Origin: Olivibacter domesticus
GTDB taxonomy: Bacteria > Bacteroidota > Bacteroidia > Sphingobacteriales > Sphingobacteriaceae
Assembly (NCBI RefSeq): GCF_900109575.1
Contig: NZ_FOAF01000002.1
Location: forward strand, 62,001 to 126,000
DNA length: 64,000 nucleotides
Direction of reading: 5' to 3'
Shown: positions 1 to 10,498 of the stretch, piece by piece
Position numbering within the stretch: the stretch's first letter is position 1
How the letters are laid out: every line of letters begins with the position of its first letter
Notes under the pieces: model-generated
What the model was told of the DNA's origin: nothing
Database searches by the model: none
The model's input: the letters and a program-made list of their open reading frames with translations, nothing else
Made by a program: the position numbers and the translations under genes

Positions 1-1025
1 TTAAAGAAGAAGTGACAGCGGAAGACATAGCCGACGTTGTATCTAGGTGGACAGGTATACCTGTAAATAAAATGGTGCAGAGTGAAAGAGAAAAGCTGCT
101 CCATCTCGAAGAAGAACTTCATAAACGTGTTGCAGGTCAAAGTGAGGCTATTGAGGCTATTTCTGATGCTATTCGTCGCTCCCGAGCTGGTTTAAGTGAT
201 AAAAGACGCCCCATAGGCTCGTTTATCTTCCTCGGTACAACGGGCGTTGGCAAAACAGAGTTAGCAAAGGCTCTAGCCGAGTTTCTATTTAATGATGAAC
301 ATTCTATGGTTCGCATTGATATGAGTGAATATCAAGAACGTCATGCCGTATCAAGATTAATTGGCGCGCCCCCAGGGTACGTTGGTTATGATGAAGGTGG
401 GCAACTAACAGAGGCCATTCGAAGACGCCCCTACTCTGTCGTTTTATTAGATGAGATTGAAAAGGCACATCCTGATGTATTTAACATATTATTACAAGTT
501 TTAGATGATGGTCATTTAACTGACAATAAGGGTCGAGTAGTGAATTTTAAAAACACCATCATTATTATGACATCTAATATTGGTTCACATCTCATACAGG
601 AAAATTTTGCAGAGCTAAATGATGAAAATAAAGACGAGATAATTGCCAAGACAAAAAATGAAGTTTTTGAATTACTTAAGAAGTCTATTAGACCTGAATT
701 TTTAAATCGCATAGACGAAGTAATAATGTTTACACCTCTTAATAGAGATGAAATTGGTGAAATTGTTCGTTTACAATTTGTGGGTTTACAAAAGCAGTTA
801 GCCGAAATGGGTATACAGATTGAAGCGTCTGAGGAGGCCTTAGATTGGTTAGCTCAGCTAGGCTATGATCCTCAATTTGGAGCTCGACCATTAAAACGGG
901 TTATACAGAAAAAAATACTTAATGAGTTATCTAAGGAAATACTTGCGGGAAAAATAGATAAGGAAAGTAAAATTAAGTTGGATATGTTTGACAATAAGTT
1001 TGTTTTCTTACAAGGTAACAATTAA
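1..1025 (+). CDS. clpB: Chaperone ClpB, C-terminal part (5' end outside window)
   Basis: ATP-dependent disaggregase that works with DnaK/DnaJ/GrpE to pull proteins out of aggregates in the cytoplasm. The reading frame is open from the first codon of the window (codons at 3, 6, 9 read K-E-E), so the GTG at 12 is not a start; about the last 340 of some 860 residues are present. Visible are the RWTGIPV motif that opens the second AAA+ domain, Walker A (GTTGVGKT, where the usual second residue is P), Walker B ([12 protein letters not shown]), sensor 1 ([10 protein letters not shown]) and the sensor-2 GARPLKR motif, followed by a short C-terminal tail. RWTGIPV and the IRRSRAGL stretch point to ClpB rather than ClpC or ClpA. 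A strong hairpin terminator follows directly. Confidence 0.95.
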   Translation, partial: KEEVTAEDIADVVSRWTGIPVNKMVQSEREKLLHLEEELHKRVAGQSEAIEAISDAIRRSRAGLSDKRRPIGSFIFLGTTGVGKTELAKALAEFLFNDEHSMVRIDMSEYQERHAVSRLIGAPPGYVGYDEGGQLTEAIRRRPYSVVLLDEIEKAHPDVFNILLQVLDDGHLTDNKGRVVNFKNTIIIMTSNIGSHLIQENFAELNDENKDEIIAKTKNEVFELLKKSIRPEFLNRIDEVIMFTPLNRDEIGEIVRLQFVGLQKQLAEMGIQIEASEEALDWLAQLGYDPQFGARPLKRVIQKKILNELSKEILAGKIDKESKIKLDMFDNKFVFLQGNN

Positions 1026-1042
1026 CAGATTTCTATAAATAT

Positions 1043-1077
1043 AAAGCCAACTTGATATTGAAGCAAGTTGGCTTTTA
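1043..1077 (+). terminator. Rho-independent terminator after clpB
   Basis: A 12-bp stem pairs AAAGCCAACTTG (1043-1054) with CAAGTTGGCTTT (1064-1075); it is followed by a short T run. It sits 17 nt after the clpB stop codon. Confidence 0.9.
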
Positions 1078-1133
1078 TTCGTTGTTCAAGTACTTAACCA
1101 AGTAAAGGTATCTCACTACTTAACCAAAATTCG

Positions 1134-1141
1134 TAACTTTA
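1134..1141 (+). promoter_or_regulatory. -7 box for the hybrid kinase gene, with upstream direct repeats
   Basis: TAACTTTA at 1134-1141 fits the Bacteroidota -7 element TAnnTTTG with one mismatch and ends 6 nt before the ATG at 1147, so the transcript would have almost no leader. Upstream, TACTTAACCAA occurs twice (1091-1101 and 1117-1127), 26 bp apart, the second copy lying just before the -7 box. The repeats could be regulator sites; that is inference. Confidence 0.5.
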
Positions 1142-1146
1142 CAATA

Positions 1147-3699
1147 ATGGTGAATCAAAAGCAATCAAATAGAAGCGTAAGAAGGAAAGTCATTTTTGTC
1201 TTTATCTGCTGCTGTATTGCCCTTGGCATGGCTTGGGTAATAAGTAATGATGCTTTTAATCAGGTGCTAACAGCCGTAGATAATATTGCTAAACCGAATG
1301 AAAAAATGCGACTGGTAAGCCAGGTTTCGCGCGATATCATGCAATTGGATCAATTACAAAAAGCTGAAGTATTACTGGACCACGACAATAAATTCAATAG
1401 TTTCCAAAAAGAATCGAAGCTCGTTTCTAACGCGCTCGATTCACTAAAGAATCTGTATTCGCAAGACACTAACCAAATAAGACGGGTCGACTCTATTAAA
1501 ATTTTGCTAAAGGAACGTGATAAACTTTTTAAAGCTTATGTACAAGTTCGGGAAAAGTTAGTAGATAGCCGTGAATTCTCAGAACAATTACAAAGCATAG
1601 GAAACATTCTACAAAATACCCCGCAAGCTGATAGTACTGTTGTTACCAGCAGAAAAACGGTAGAAACAACCACTATCGAGCCTGGTGAAGCTGCTAATAG
1701 AGATTCTACTATTGACGATCGTTCTTTCTTTGGAAAACTTTTTGGTTCGAAGAAGCGTACAACTTTTAAACCTAATATTCTTAATCAGCCAAGGAAAATT
1801 GTTAAAGAGGAATTAAATGTATTAATAGATACTATTAGTACCGCTAGGCAAGATAGTGCAATTAAACTAATAGACAGTGTTTTAAAGCAGATCGAAGAAA
1901 CACAAAGAGCCCAGAGCATTTCTTTTATTGATCGTGAAGTAGAGCTCACGTATGCTGGTAATCTTTTGATAAGCAAAATGTTAAGCATTCTGAACGAGGT
2001 TGAAAAAGAAGGCATGCTACAGATGGAGAATGAAAATACACAAGCCAGGTTTGTAATGAACGACAGTGTCAGTAGGATCAACCTTGTCGTAATTGGTTTC
2101 TTTGCGATTACTGCTGTTCTGGTTTTACTTATTTTAGCTGATATAAGAAAAAGCAATCGATACCGTATGGAGCTGGAGGTAGCTAAAGAAGAAGCTGAAT
2201 ATCACAGTGCGGCTAAACAGCGGTTTTTATCAAATATGAGCCATGAATTGCGTACACCTTTGCAGTCTATAATTGGTTATGCAGAACAATTACGCGAGGA
2301 ACACCCAGAGGATAGCAGAAAGGTAAATATTATCTATCAATCATCCGAACATCTATTGCAAATTGTGAATGAAGTGCTCGATTATAATCGGATTAATTCC
2401 GGCAAATTTCACTTTAACAATCAAGATTTTTATTTATCACAACTTATTGATGAAGTTTTCGGTGCTATGCAACTGCAAGCTGAAGAAAAGTTTCTAACCT
2501 TAGGCTTAATTAAGGAAATTGACGGCACAGGTTATATGTTTGGTGATCCATTTCGGCTAAAGCAAATTCTCTATAACCTTCTAAGTAATGCAATAAAATT
2601 CACAGAAAAGGGCTCCGTTACACTGAAGGTCAGCACAGAAGTTAAGGAAACGATTGCTAATCTACGGATTATAGTAAATGATACAGGAAAAGGAATACCT
2701 GAGAACGATTTATATCGTATTTTCAATGAGTTTGAACAGGCTGAAAATTCTAATTCAGGCATTCATTTTGGTAGTGGATTAGGGCTTAGCATTGTCAAAA
2801 CGCTTTGCGAAGCAATGGGTGGATCTATTAATATAAAAAGTGAATTAGATAAAGGCTCTGTCTTTGAAGTATTCTTACCGCTAAAAACTTCTACATTAAT
2901 CAAATCAGATGAGGAGCAAGAAGATCTTGTACCGATCAAAGATTTTCAGGGCACCATTTGGGTAATTGATGATGATGATTTTATTCTAGAACTTTGCCGC
3001 AACATTTTTAATAAATACAACATTAAACACCGTGCTTTTTCCAGCCCTACTGAACTTCTCAATACACCTTGGGACCCAGCCGTCAATATCCTGTTAATGG
3101 ACATGAGAATGCCTGGGAAAACCGGAACTGAACTTAATCATGAATTGAGACCTAAAATTGGCAACGATGTTAAAATATATGCTTTTACTGCGCAGGCTCT
3201 CCCAGAAGAGAGAGAACAAATTTTAGCAGAAGGCTTCGATGGGTTGCTACTTAAACCATTCAAAGAAATTGATCTATTACATCTATTGGGGTTAAGAAAA
3301 ACATCAGAAGAGGCTTGGGCAATAAAAAACAGAAATGATTTAAAGGATTTTGATTTCTCGAACCTGAGGAAACTTACATTTAACGATAATAATCAGGTAC
3401 TGAAGATTCTAAATATTTTTGTGAAAGATACCACGAAAGACCTAATCAGTTTAAGAAATGCGCTCCAAGCAAACGAAAGAGATGAGTTGTCTTTGATATG
3501 CCATAAACTAGCAGGAAGAACTTCTCAGATAGGTGGACAGAAAATTGCAATGAAATTGAGAAAATTAGAAATAGACATTCGTAATAACGAATTTGATATT
3601 TTAGAAATTCAAGCTGTAATAGACCAACTTTATCGATTATTAGATTATCTTCAGGAGGAACTGCACTCTTCTTCTTCAAATATTAATCTTGCCATTTAA
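1147..3699 (+). CDS. Hybrid sensor histidine kinase with receiver and HPt domains
   Basis: Membrane sensor kinase with an internal phosphorelay. Residues about 14-34 form a first membrane helix, 35-310 a largely helical extracytoplasmic sensor region with no domain I recognise, and 313-333 a second helix. Then follow HisKA with the phospho-acceptor His366 (FLSNMSHELRTPLQ), HATPase_c with N box (NLLSNAIKF), DTGKGIP and GSGLGLSI motifs, a receiver with Asp652 (LLMDMRMPG), and a C-terminal HPt with His786 (CHKLAGR). The domain order is that of ArcB/BarA-type tripartite kinases. It ends tail to tail with the sigma-54 response regulator gene, the two stop codons overlapping, so that regulator is the obvious phosphorelay partner (inference from position). 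The signal sensed is unknown. Confidence 0.92.
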   Translation: MVNQKQSNRSVRRKVIFVFICCCIALGMAWVISNDAFNQVLTAVDNIAKPNEKMRLVSQVSRDIMQLDQLQKAEVLLDHDNKFNSFQKESKLVSNALDSLKNLYSQDTNQIRRVDSIKILLKERDKLFKAYVQVREKLVDSREFSEQLQSIGNILQNTPQADSTVVTSRKTVETTTIEPGEAANRDSTIDDRSFFGKLFGSKKRTTFKPNILNQPRKIVKEELNVLIDTISTARQDSAIKLIDSVLKQIEETQRAQSISFIDREVELTYAGNLLISKMLSILNEVEKEGMLQMENENTQARFVMNDSVSRINLVVIGFFAITAVLVLLILADIRKSNRYRMELEVAKEEAEYHSAAKQRFLSNMSHELRTPLQSIIGYAEQLREEHPEDSRKVNIIYQSSEHLLQIVNEVLDYNRINSGKFHFNNQDFYLSQLIDEVFGAMQLQAEEKFLTLGLIKEIDGTGYMFGDPFRLKQILYNLLSNAIKFTEKGSVTLKVSTEVKETIANLRIIVNDTGKGIPENDLYRIFNEFEQAENSNSGIHFGSGLGLSIVKTLCEAMGGSINIKSELDKGSVFEVFLPLKTSTLIKSDEEQEDLVPIKDFQGTIWVIDDDDFILELCRNIFNKYNIKHRAFSSPTELLNTPWDPAVNILLMDMRMPGKTGTELNHELRPKIGNDVKIYAFTAQALPEEREQILAEGFDGLLLKPFKEIDLLHLLGLRKTSEEAWAIKNRNDLKDFDFSNLRKLTFNDNNQVLKILNIFVKDTTKDLISLRNALQANERDELSLICHKLAGRTSQIGGQKIAMKLRKLEIDIRNNEFDILEIQAVIDQLYRLLDYLQEELHSSSSNINLAI

Positions 3700-5066
3700 G
3701 AAATACCATATTTCTCTAACTTGTTATAAAGCGTTTTACGGTCAATGTTTAATACCTGAGCTGCCTTACTTTTATTGTATTTTACTTGTTGCAACACATC
3801 CATTATTAACTGGCGCTCATGGGCCTCACTTTGAGATTTCAAATCGACCGCAACATTTTCGCCAACATTCGCAGGAAGGGTGTCATGATTATGCTGATTG
3901 ATCGACAAGACCATTTCATCAGGTAAAGCCGCGATCTCAGCTGTATCTCCAGGAGTTAAAAGGACCATTCTTTTAATTACATTCTTTAATTCTCGAAGGT
4001 TTCCTGGCCAATCATAAGATTTAAATATGTCCAAAACTTCTTTAGACAAATGAATTACGTTTCTATTTAACTCACTATTTGCTTTATCTACAAAGAAATT
4101 AATAAACGTATCCATATCATTCCCCCTATCCCTTAATGCGGGTACAATAATCTCAAATTCATTTATCCTGTGGTAAAGGTCCTCTCTAAAATTAACAGAA
4201 GATGAATTCCCCAATAAATCATCATTCGTCGCGGCAATTACACGTACATCTACTTTTATTTGTTTATTAGCACCAATTGGTTGTATCACGCGTTCTTGTA
4301 ACGCTCTCAAAAGTTTCACCTGAACATCATAAGATAAATTACCAATTTCATCTAAAAACAGCGTCCCTCCATTTGCCTCTTCAAATTGTCCTTTTTTATC
4401 CGTTAATGCTCCTGTAAAGGAGCCTTTAATATGACCAAATAATTCGCTAGCTGCCAGTTCCTTCGATAAGGTACCGCAGTCAATCGAAACGAATGGTTTA
4501 TTTGCTCTGTTGCTTTTTAAATGTATTGATCGCGCGACATATTCTTTTCCTGTTCCACTTTCCCCTCTAACCAGCACTGACATATCGGTTGGAGCTACTA
4601 GATTAATATACTCATGTAATTTTTTAGATTGGGCGCTTATCCCTTTCACAAAATCAACATTCTCCGGAGATTCAACCTTTTTGCGCTCAATAACAGGTAT
4701 CTCATCTTTCTTATTACTTAAGGCATCTTTCAGAATCATCAATAACTCATCGGGATTTACAGGTTTAGTAATATAATCGAAGACACCCTGCCTCATGGCT
4801 TTTACTGCGGTTCTTACATCATTAAAGCTTGTCATAATGATAACCGGTATATTCAATCCTTTATCCCGCATTTCTTCCAATACATCCAAACCAGTACCAT
4901 CCCCTAAACGGTAGTCGAGCAACGTTAAATCAATAGATGCATCCAATGACTTAATGCTGCTTTTAACGTTATATTTCACCTCTACGTCATGCCCGTTTTT
5001 TTTAAGGAACCCTTCTAAAATAGCGGAAAAGGTAGTATCGTCTTCTACAAGCAGGATTTTTGCCAT
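3696..5066 (-). CDS. NtrC-family sigma-54-dependent response regulator
   Basis: Transcription activator for RpoN-dependent promoters. It has an N-terminal receiver (acidic E8/D9/D10, phospho-acceptor Asp51 in LLDYRLGDG, K101), a AAA+ domain with Walker A GESGTGKE (168-175), the sigma-54 contact loop as GSFTGA (215-220, canonical GAFTGA), Walker B GGTLFLDEIG, and a C-terminal Fis-type helix-turn-helix (KSKAAQVLNIDRKTLYNKL). At 456 residues it is the normal length for the AtoC/NtrC class. It converges on the hybrid kinase gene with overlapping stop codons and no terminator between them. Two sigma-54-like promoters lie elsewhere in this window (upstream of grpE and of the barrel gene at 39051); whether this protein serves them cannot be seen. 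Confidence 0.93.
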   Translation of the reverse strand: MAKILLVEDDTTFSAILEGFLKKNGHDVEVKYNVKSSIKSLDASIDLTLLDYRLGDGTGLDVLEEMRDKGLNIPVIIMTSFNDVRTAVKAMRQGVFDYITKPVNPDELLMILKDALSNKKDEIPVIERKKVESPENVDFVKGISAQSKKLHEYINLVAPTDMSVLVRGESGTGKEYVARSIHLKSNRANKPFVSIDCGTLSKELAASELFGHIKGSFTGALTDKKGQFEEANGGTLFLDEIGNLSYDVQVKLLRALQERVIQPIGANKQIKVDVRVIAATNDDLLGNSSSVNFREDLYHRINEFEIIVPALRDRGNDMDTFINFFVDKANSELNRNVIHLSKEVLDIFKSYDWPGNLRELKNVIKRMVLLTPGDTAEIAALPDEMVLSINQHNHDTLPANVGENVAVDLKSQSEAHERQLIMDVLQQVKYNKSKAAQVLNIDRKTLYNKLEKYGIS

Positions 5067-5123
5067 AAATATTTTTCTTTATCCTCCAACGGATATTAAT
5101 TTTCTTTATTATATTTTAAACTA

Positions 5124-5131
5124 CAAACCTA
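5124..5131 (-). promoter_or_regulatory. Candidate -7 box for the sigma-54 activator gene
   Basis: TAGGTTTG on the minus strand matches TAnnTTTG and lies 57 nt before the start of the response regulator gene. No convincing -33 TTTG is seen, so this is a moderate call. Confidence 0.4.
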
Positions 5132-5183
5132 ACCATTTTTTATTTAGCACTGCGTACATAAGACACATTATTTACCTATTAAA

Positions 5184-6452
5184 TTACTTAAGCATATTAT
5201 CAATAATAGCCGTTCCGAATTCGCTCGTCTTCAGTAAAGTAGCACCTCGCATTTGATTATAAAAATCAATGGTAACCTTATTCTCTGCTATTGTTTTTTG
5301 CAGCGCATTTTTTATGATCGATGAAACCTCGTTCCAGCCGATATAATCAAACATCATAACACCGCTTAATATAACCGAGGAAGGATTCATGGTATCTGTA
5401 TTGGCAAATCGTGGCGCCGTTCCATGGGTTGCCTCAAACACAGCACGACCGGTACGGTAATTTATATTTGCACCCGGAGCAATACCTATCCCCCCAACAA
5501 TGGCTGCTAATGCATCAGAGATATAATCGCCATTTAAATTCAATGTCGCAATTACCGCATAATCTTTTGGGTTCAACAAGATCTGCTGTAAAAAATTATC
5601 GGCAATTACATCCTTTATAATCACTTTCCCTGCAGCTATGGCCTCTTTCATGGATGCGTTAGCTTTTTCTTCTCCATGCTGTTTCTTTATATCCTCCCAT
5701 TGGTCCCATGTATAAACTTTATCGGCATATTCGGTAACCGCAAGTTCATATCCCCACTGTTTAAATGCTCCTTCTGTGTACTTCATGATATTACCTTTGT
5801 GTACTAAACTAACAGAAGGTTGTTTATGCCTAATAGCATATTCTATAGCTGCTCTAATAAGACGAACGGAACCGTCTTTTGAAACGGGTTTTATCCCTAA
5901 TGCTGTATGTTCCTTAAATGGATAATCTACATTAAATTTTTGAGACAGTATTGCTTTTAAATCATTCACCTCTTTACTATCGGCCTCAAACTCAATTCCT
6001 GCATAAATATCTTCTGTGTTCTCTCTGAATATAACCATGTCTACATCTTCCGGATGTTTTACCGGTGAGGGAACTCCTTGAATCCAAGATAAAGGTCGTT
6101 GACACACAAATAGATCCAAGGTTTGTCTGATTGTTACATTCAAAGAACGAATCCCGCCACCAACGGGAGTTGTTAAAGGGCCTTTTATCGAAACTACATA
6201 GTCAGACATTGCATCTATAGTTTCCTGTGGAAGCCACTCCCCTTTTGTATCAAAAGCTTTTTGTCCAGCAAGTATCTCTTTCCATTCGACCTGTCTTTGC
6301 CCATTATATGCCTTTTTAATAGCTTCATTAAAAACACGAACAGCGGCATTCCATATATCTGGACCAATTCCATCACCAATAATAAATGGAATAATAGGGT
6401 TGGCGGGTACCCTTAATTTTCCATCGCTGTTAACTACTATTTTTTCTGTCAT
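5184..6452 (-). CDS. icd: Isocitrate dehydrogenase (NADP type, Icd family)
   Basis: Converts isocitrate to 2-oxoglutarate in the TCA cycle, making NADPH. The 422-residue length and the sequence agree with the homodimeric bacterial Icd family: substrate-binding SLNVTIRQ segment (the Ser corresponds to the regulatory serine of E. coli Icd), the [18 protein letters not shown] block and the GDGIGP nucleotide/substrate loop near residue 28. The C-terminal ATHGTAPR and [12 protein letters not shown] blocks carry the cofactor and metal sites. It starts 11 nt after the antiporter gene and is probably co-transcribed with it. The NADP preference is inferred from family resemblance, not from residues I checked one by one. 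Confidence 0.93.
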   Translation of the reverse strand: MTEKIVVNSDGKLRVPANPIIPFIIGDGIGPDIWNAAVRVFNEAIKKAYNGQRQVEWKEILAGQKAFDTKGEWLPQETIDAMSDYVVSIKGPLTTPVGGGIRSLNVTIRQTLDLFVCQRPLSWIQGVPSPVKHPEDVDMVIFRENTEDIYAGIEFEADSKEVNDLKAILSQKFNVDYPFKEHTALGIKPVSKDGSVRLIRAAIEYAIRHKQPSVSLVHKGNIMKYTEGAFKQWGYELAVTEYADKVYTWDQWEDIKKQHGEEKANASMKEAIAAGKVIIKDVIADNFLQQILLNPKDYAVIATLNLNGDYISDALAAIVGGIGIAPGANINYRTGRAVFEATHGTAPRFANTDTMNPSSVILSGVMMFDYIGWNEVSSIIKNALQKTIAENKVTIDFYNQMRGATLLKTSEFGTAIIDNMLK

Positions 6453-6463
6453 ATCAATTAAAT

Positions 6464-8632
6464 CTATTGATCATTAAATTTACCCTTATTTTTAATTTTC
6501 AGTATACTTCCAAGACCCCTACCCATTTTCTGTAAATGAGAGTATCCTCTGTTTACAGACATAGCACTTACTTCATCATAATTATCAAATGTGCTAGTAG
6601 GCCTTCTACTCGGGTAAATTAATATTCTATTATTATTTTCATATTTCCGCCCGAGTTTCTTAGGGATTCCATCAAATTCTCGGTTATATGACACTTCGCC
6701 AATTCTAGCTGAGACGAAAATCAATAAGTCAGTATCTTTAACGTAGTGTTTTATGGTAGCCAGATCATCCCATTCTTTGTGCAATACAAACTTTATGTTA
6801 CAACTTATTTTATTTCTTTTAAAATAAGCAAGAATTGCACTTTCAGATCTTATGTTTGCTATACACGAAATAGGCAGTGTGAGTTCCAACGCAAAACGTG
6901 CGATCTTATTTAGCCAATAAGAAAATCCTTTTTCATCTTCGGCCATTGGCGGACAAACGAGGGTAATCCGATCATTACTTACAAATGGTTTACCAAAATG
7001 ACACATAAAAATATTTATATCCGTTCTGTTAAGGATACTTTCTGTTTTCTCTCCAACCATTTTTTCTATAATACCTACTTGACTGGGCCATCCTAATAAA
7101 ATGCTATCTGCCATGATTTCCCTCGAGGCTCTACTAATACCTCCTGCTATATTATAGTCTATTGTTGCCATCATATTAACTTCAACCTCACTTCCCGAAG
7201 CATATTTTGCCGTAGAATCTAGATTCTTCTTTGCCTTTTTGAGATTTTCCTCCGCTAGTTCATTGTTTGGTACAACAGATAATATTGTAACTGGGTGAGG
7301 CGACTTTTTGTTTTTAATCATTGTTGCAAAATCCAATAGGATTTCCATATTGTTAAGATTTGCTATCGGAACTAGAATGTGCTCATCTCCTAATACATCT
7401 TTTTCTTCCGTAACAGCATCCTGATCGCCAGCAAGCACCACCTTTTTAGATGCTGCTTCCGTTGCTATTGAAGCCACAATACAAGTTACCAATATTAAAA
7501 CAATCGTGCCGTTCAGTACATTCTCGTCAATAATATCATTCGCGTATCCTACCATTATTATCGCTAATGTAGCAGCGGCATGCGCACTACTTAAACCAAA
7601 AATCACCTGCCGCTGAGCAGCACTATATTTGAATGATATTTGGGTAAACCAAGCGGCAATCCATTTTCCGCAAACTGCGACTAATGTCAATGTTCCAGCA
7701 ACAATTAACGCTTCTGGCCCTTTGTATAGCACTTTAATATCGACTATCATACCCACACTTATTAAGAAAAATGGAATAAAAATAGCATTGCCTATAAATT
7801 CAATTCTATTCATAAGTGCGGAAGAATGAGGAATAAATTTATTTAAAGCAAGCCCTGCCACAAACGCCCCAATTATTGGTTCTAGGCCCGAAACTTCTGC
7901 TATAAAGGCAGCAAAAAATACAATAAAAAGAACAAAAATATAATGAGATGTTTTTTCGCTTTCTACTCTTTGAAAGAACCACTTAGCGATCTTTGGAATA
8001 ATACCGAACATAATTCCTAAAAACACAGCAAAAGAGATTGTTAGCCTGATCCAAAACTGTTGATCTAATTCTCCCTGTGAAGAACCAACGATTACGGCCA
8101 AAATTATCAGAACGGCGGTATCAGTAAGAATAGTACCCCCTATGGTAATGGCAACTGCTTGGTTTTTTGAAATTCCGTAGCTATTTACCACAGGGTATGC
8201 TACCAAGGTATGTGTAGCAAACATGCTCGAAACAAGAATGCTTGATCCTACGTCAAAGCCTAAAACATAATAACAAACAGGGTATCCAATTATGATAGGA
8301 ATAATGAAAGTAAAAAAACCGAAGACAAGACTTTTATGTCTTGTTTTTCTAAATTCATTCATATCCAGTTCTAAACCAGCTATAAACATAATGTATAATA
8401 ACCCAATAGTAGAAAACAAGTCAACAGCCGAACTTCTTTCCAATATATTAAGACCATGGGGGCCAATTATTACGCCAGAGAGTATTAAGCCAATGATACC
8501 TGGAATTTTAATTTTCCTTAGTAATATAGGTGCTAATAAAATAATCAGTAGAATTAAAGAAAAGATAAGGACAGAGTTTCGCAGCGGAATTTCAAAAGCA
8601 TGGGCTATATGTTCAAAAAAATTCTTATTCAT
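6464..8632 (-). CDS. CPA2-type cation/proton antiporter with cytoplasmic Usp-like domain
   Basis: Membrane exchanger of the Na+/H+ or K+/H+ type. Residues about 18-410 contain roughly twelve hydrophobic helices typical of Na_H_Exchanger proteins, including an [18 protein letters not shown] segment near the N terminus and [10 protein letters not shown] in the core. Residues about 420-722 are a soluble cytoplasmic extension that resembles universal-stress-protein domains ([18 protein letters not shown]), a common arrangement in Bacteroidota. The transported ion is not readable from sequence. It is first in a unit with icd (11 nt gap). Confidence 0.87.
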   Translation of the reverse strand: MNKNFFEHIAHAFEIPLRNSVLIFSLILLIILLAPILLRKIKIPGIIGLILSGVIIGPHGLNILERSSAVDLFSTIGLLYIMFIAGLELDMNEFRKTRHKSLVFGFFTFIIPIIIGYPVCYYVLGFDVGSSILVSSMFATHTLVAYPVVNSYGISKNQAVAITIGGTILTDTAVLIILAVIVGSSQGELDQQFWIRLTISFAVFLGIMFGIIPKIAKWFFQRVESEKTSHYIFVLFIVFFAAFIAEVSGLEPIIGAFVAGLALNKFIPHSSALMNRIEFIGNAIFIPFFLISVGMIVDIKVLYKGPEALIVAGTLTLVAVCGKWIAAWFTQISFKYSAAQRQVIFGLSSAHAAATLAIIMVGYANDIIDENVLNGTIVLILVTCIVASIATEAASKKVVLAGDQDAVTEEKDVLGDEHILVPIANLNNMEILLDFATMIKNKKSPHPVTILSVVPNNELAEENLKKAKKNLDSTAKYASGSEVEVNMMATIDYNIAGGISRASREIMADSILLGWPSQVGIIEKMVGEKTESILNRTDINIFMCHFGKPFVSNDRITLVCPPMAEDEKGFSYWLNKIARFALELTLPISCIANIRSESAILAYFKRNKISCNIKFVLHKEWDDLATIKHYVKDTDLLIFVSARIGEVSYNREFDGIPKKLGRKYENNNRILIYPSRRPTSTFDNYDEVSAMSVNRGYSHLQKMGRGLGSILKIKNKGKFNDQ

Positions 8633-8946
8633 ATTATTAATAGACTGTTACTAGCTACACAGATTAACGGTTTGCCTCTAAATATAGTTTTTTTAAATGG
8701 ATTTTAAATTCGGTCACTACTATAATTTATTAAAATGCCTCACTTCAACGCGATATTTACAAACGGGAAACAGTATGCTCTTTACAATTATCGCTTCTCA
8801 TAGAAATTTTAAAAAGACTAAGTAGCAAAATAAATAATGGTTTGAATATTTAGCTATTTTAATTTAGCTTTGGAGATGCTTGAATTATTATCAGAGATCC
8901 TTGCATTTTAAAGATTGAAAATTGTTGAAATCATCTGGAAATTAAC
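8633..8946. other. 314-bp divergent intergenic region (antiporter / merR)
   Basis: AT-rich region between divergent start codons. It holds a good promoter for the MerR gene on the plus strand (8841-8872). I see no equally good promoter for the antiporter on the minus strand, and no RNA gene, repeat or ORF. Confidence 0.6.
8841..8872 (+). promoter_or_regulatory. Promoter of the MerR-family gene
   Basis: TTTG at 8841-8844 and TAGCTTTG at 8865-8872 are separated by 20 nt, matching the Bacteroidota -33/-7 consensus. Transcription would start near 8879, giving a leader of about 68 nt. Confidence 0.65.
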
Positions 8947-9282
8947 ATGCCTTATAAAGAACGGGAAATAAATAAGCTTTACTACACAATGGGTGAAGTG
9001 ACACAAATGTTTGGCGTTAATGCCTCTCAAATTAGATTCTATGAACGGGAGTTTGATATCATACAACCTAAAAAAAACAAGAAAGGCAATAGATTATTTA
9101 CTCCTGAAGACATAGAAAATTTTAAGATTATCTTTAATCTTGTTAAAAACAAAGGCTACACTTTACAAGGGGCACGGGATTATCTTAAGACAAACAAAAC
9201 GCAAGCCAAAGAAAATCAACGCGTAATCGATTCATTAGAAAAGCTCAAACAATTTTTAGTGGAAGTTAAAGAGCGTTTATAG
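8947..9282 (+). CDS. MerR-family transcriptional regulator
   Basis: Small DNA-binding regulator of 111 residues. Residues about 8-75 form the winged MerR helix-turn-helix ([28 protein letters not shown]), followed by a short coiled-coil dimerisation helix. There is no C-terminal effector domain and no Cys pair for metal binding, so the ligand is unknown; short MerR proteins of this kind are widespread in Bacteroidota. Its last 17 bp overlap the 3' end of fbp on the opposite strand. Confidence 0.88.
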   Translation: MPYKEREINKLYYTMGEVTQMFGVNASQIRFYEREFDIIQPKKNKKGNRLFTPEDIENFKIIFNLVKNKGYTLQGARDYLKTNKTQAKENQRVIDSLEKLKQFLVEVKERL

Positions 9283-10312
9283 CGCTAATATGGTCGTTAT
9301 TCCGCTCACTATCTGTCCGTTTTAAAAAAGACATTAATTTTTTCACCATTACTTCCGATCCTAAGAAGATTGCCGAACGCTGATGTAGACGATTGGGAAC
9401 AATGTCTAGTATACGGTTCATTCCATCAGTAGCTAAACCACCTGCTTGTTCTAAAATGAATGCCATGGGATTACATTCATAAACCAGTCGTAACTTCCCA
9501 TTGGGATAAGCAGAAGAAACTGGGTAAAGAAAAATCCCACCTTTTATTAAATTTCTATGAATATCAGCAACCATAGATCCTATATACCTAGACGTGTAAG
9601 GTCTACCAGTTTTACCATCTTCCTCTTGGCAATATTTTATATAATCTTTTACTCCTTGAGGAAAATGCACATAATTCCCTTCATTAATAGAGTAAATACT
9701 ACCATTTTTTGGTATGGTCATATTAGGATGTGATAGGCAAAACTCTCCAATAGATGGATCCAAAGTAAATCCATTTACTCCCTTACCTGTAGAATACACC
9801 AACATTGTTGAAGACCCATAAATAACATAACCAGCAGCAACTTGCTCACTTCCCTTCTGTAAAACATCGCTTATTAAGGGCTTGCCTTCTAAGCTTTGTC
9901 TGCGATAAATGGAAAAGATCGTTCCGATAGCAACATTAACATCAATGTTTGAAGAGCCATCCAACGGATCTATAGCAACAATATATTTCGCGTTTTTTGA
10001 AATTTCCGATTCTATATAAACACATTCATCATGTTCTTCAGAGGCAACTACACAACACTCACCTCCACTACGTAACGCTGCGATGAATTGCTCATTGGCA
10101 TACACGTCCAATTTTTTTTGTCCTTCTCCCTGCACATTCACCGTTCCCGCATCACCCAAAATATTAACTAAGCCGGCCTTGTTAACTTCTCTATTTACAA
10201 TCTTTGCAGCAATACCAATATCTCTCAATAATCTACTTAGCTCTCCTTTAGCATATGGGAAATCAGTTTGTTTTTCTATAATAAATTGGCCTAGGGTTTT
10301 TACTGCGATCAT
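9266..10312 (-). CDS. fbp: Fructose-1,6-bisphosphatase, class I
   Basis: Gluconeogenic enzyme that removes the C1 phosphate from fructose 1,6-bisphosphate. The 348-residue product has the class I metal-site motif ([11 protein letters not shown]), the [12 protein letters not shown] segment and the C-terminal GGIFLYP and [15 protein letters not shown] blocks. The frame is open for 37 more codons upstream, but the promoter (10336-10370) lies inside that extension and the extension is unlike Fbp, so I place the start at the ATG at 10312. The 3' end overlaps the MerR gene on the other strand by 17 bp. Confidence 0.95.
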   Translation of the reverse strand: MIAVKTLGQFIIEKQTDFPYAKGELSRLLRDIGIAAKIVNREVNKAGLVNILGDAGTVNVQGEGQKKLDVYANEQFIAALRSGGECCVVASEEHDECVYIESEISKNAKYIVAIDPLDGSSNIDVNVAIGTIFSIYRRQSLEGKPLISDVLQKGSEQVAAGYVIYGSSTMLVYSTGKGVNGFTLDPSIGEFCLSHPNMTIPKNGSIYSINEGNYVHFPQGVKDYIKYCQEEDGKTGRPYTSRYIGSMVADIHRNLIKGGIFLYPVSSAYPNGKLRLVYECNPMAFILEQAGGLATDGMNRILDIVPNRLHQRSAIFLGSEVMVKKLMSFLKRTDSERNNDHISAINAL

Positions 10313-10335
10313 AATGGTGTTTCTTAATTTACGAA

Positions 10336-10370
10336 CAAAGGTAAAGTTCCAAATCAACAAATACAACAAA
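10336..10370 (-). promoter_or_regulatory. Promoter of fbp
   Basis: On the minus strand TTTGTTG (10370-10364) and TACCTTTG (10343-10336) are spaced by 20 nt, a very good Bacteroidota -33/-7 pair. The predicted transcript begins near 10330 and has a short leader before the ATG at 10312. This decides the fbp start. Confidence 0.75.
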
Positions 10371-10498
10371 CACAACAAACTTAGTGTACAAACTGTAGAT
10401 ATATCAGTATAAACGATACACATATTTTCTCAAATAACAAACTATTAAACAGCACATTAATATATAAAAACAAATATACTAAAAGCCTTTAGTGTAAA

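Noticed and set aside
3689-3901. 70-codon plus-strand ORF after the hybrid kinase
   Set aside because: Antisense to the conserved Fis-type C terminus of the sigma-54 regulator; no supporting signals.
10313-10423. 37-codon N-terminal extension of fbp
   Set aside because: Contains the -33/-7 promoter pair and does not resemble Fbp.
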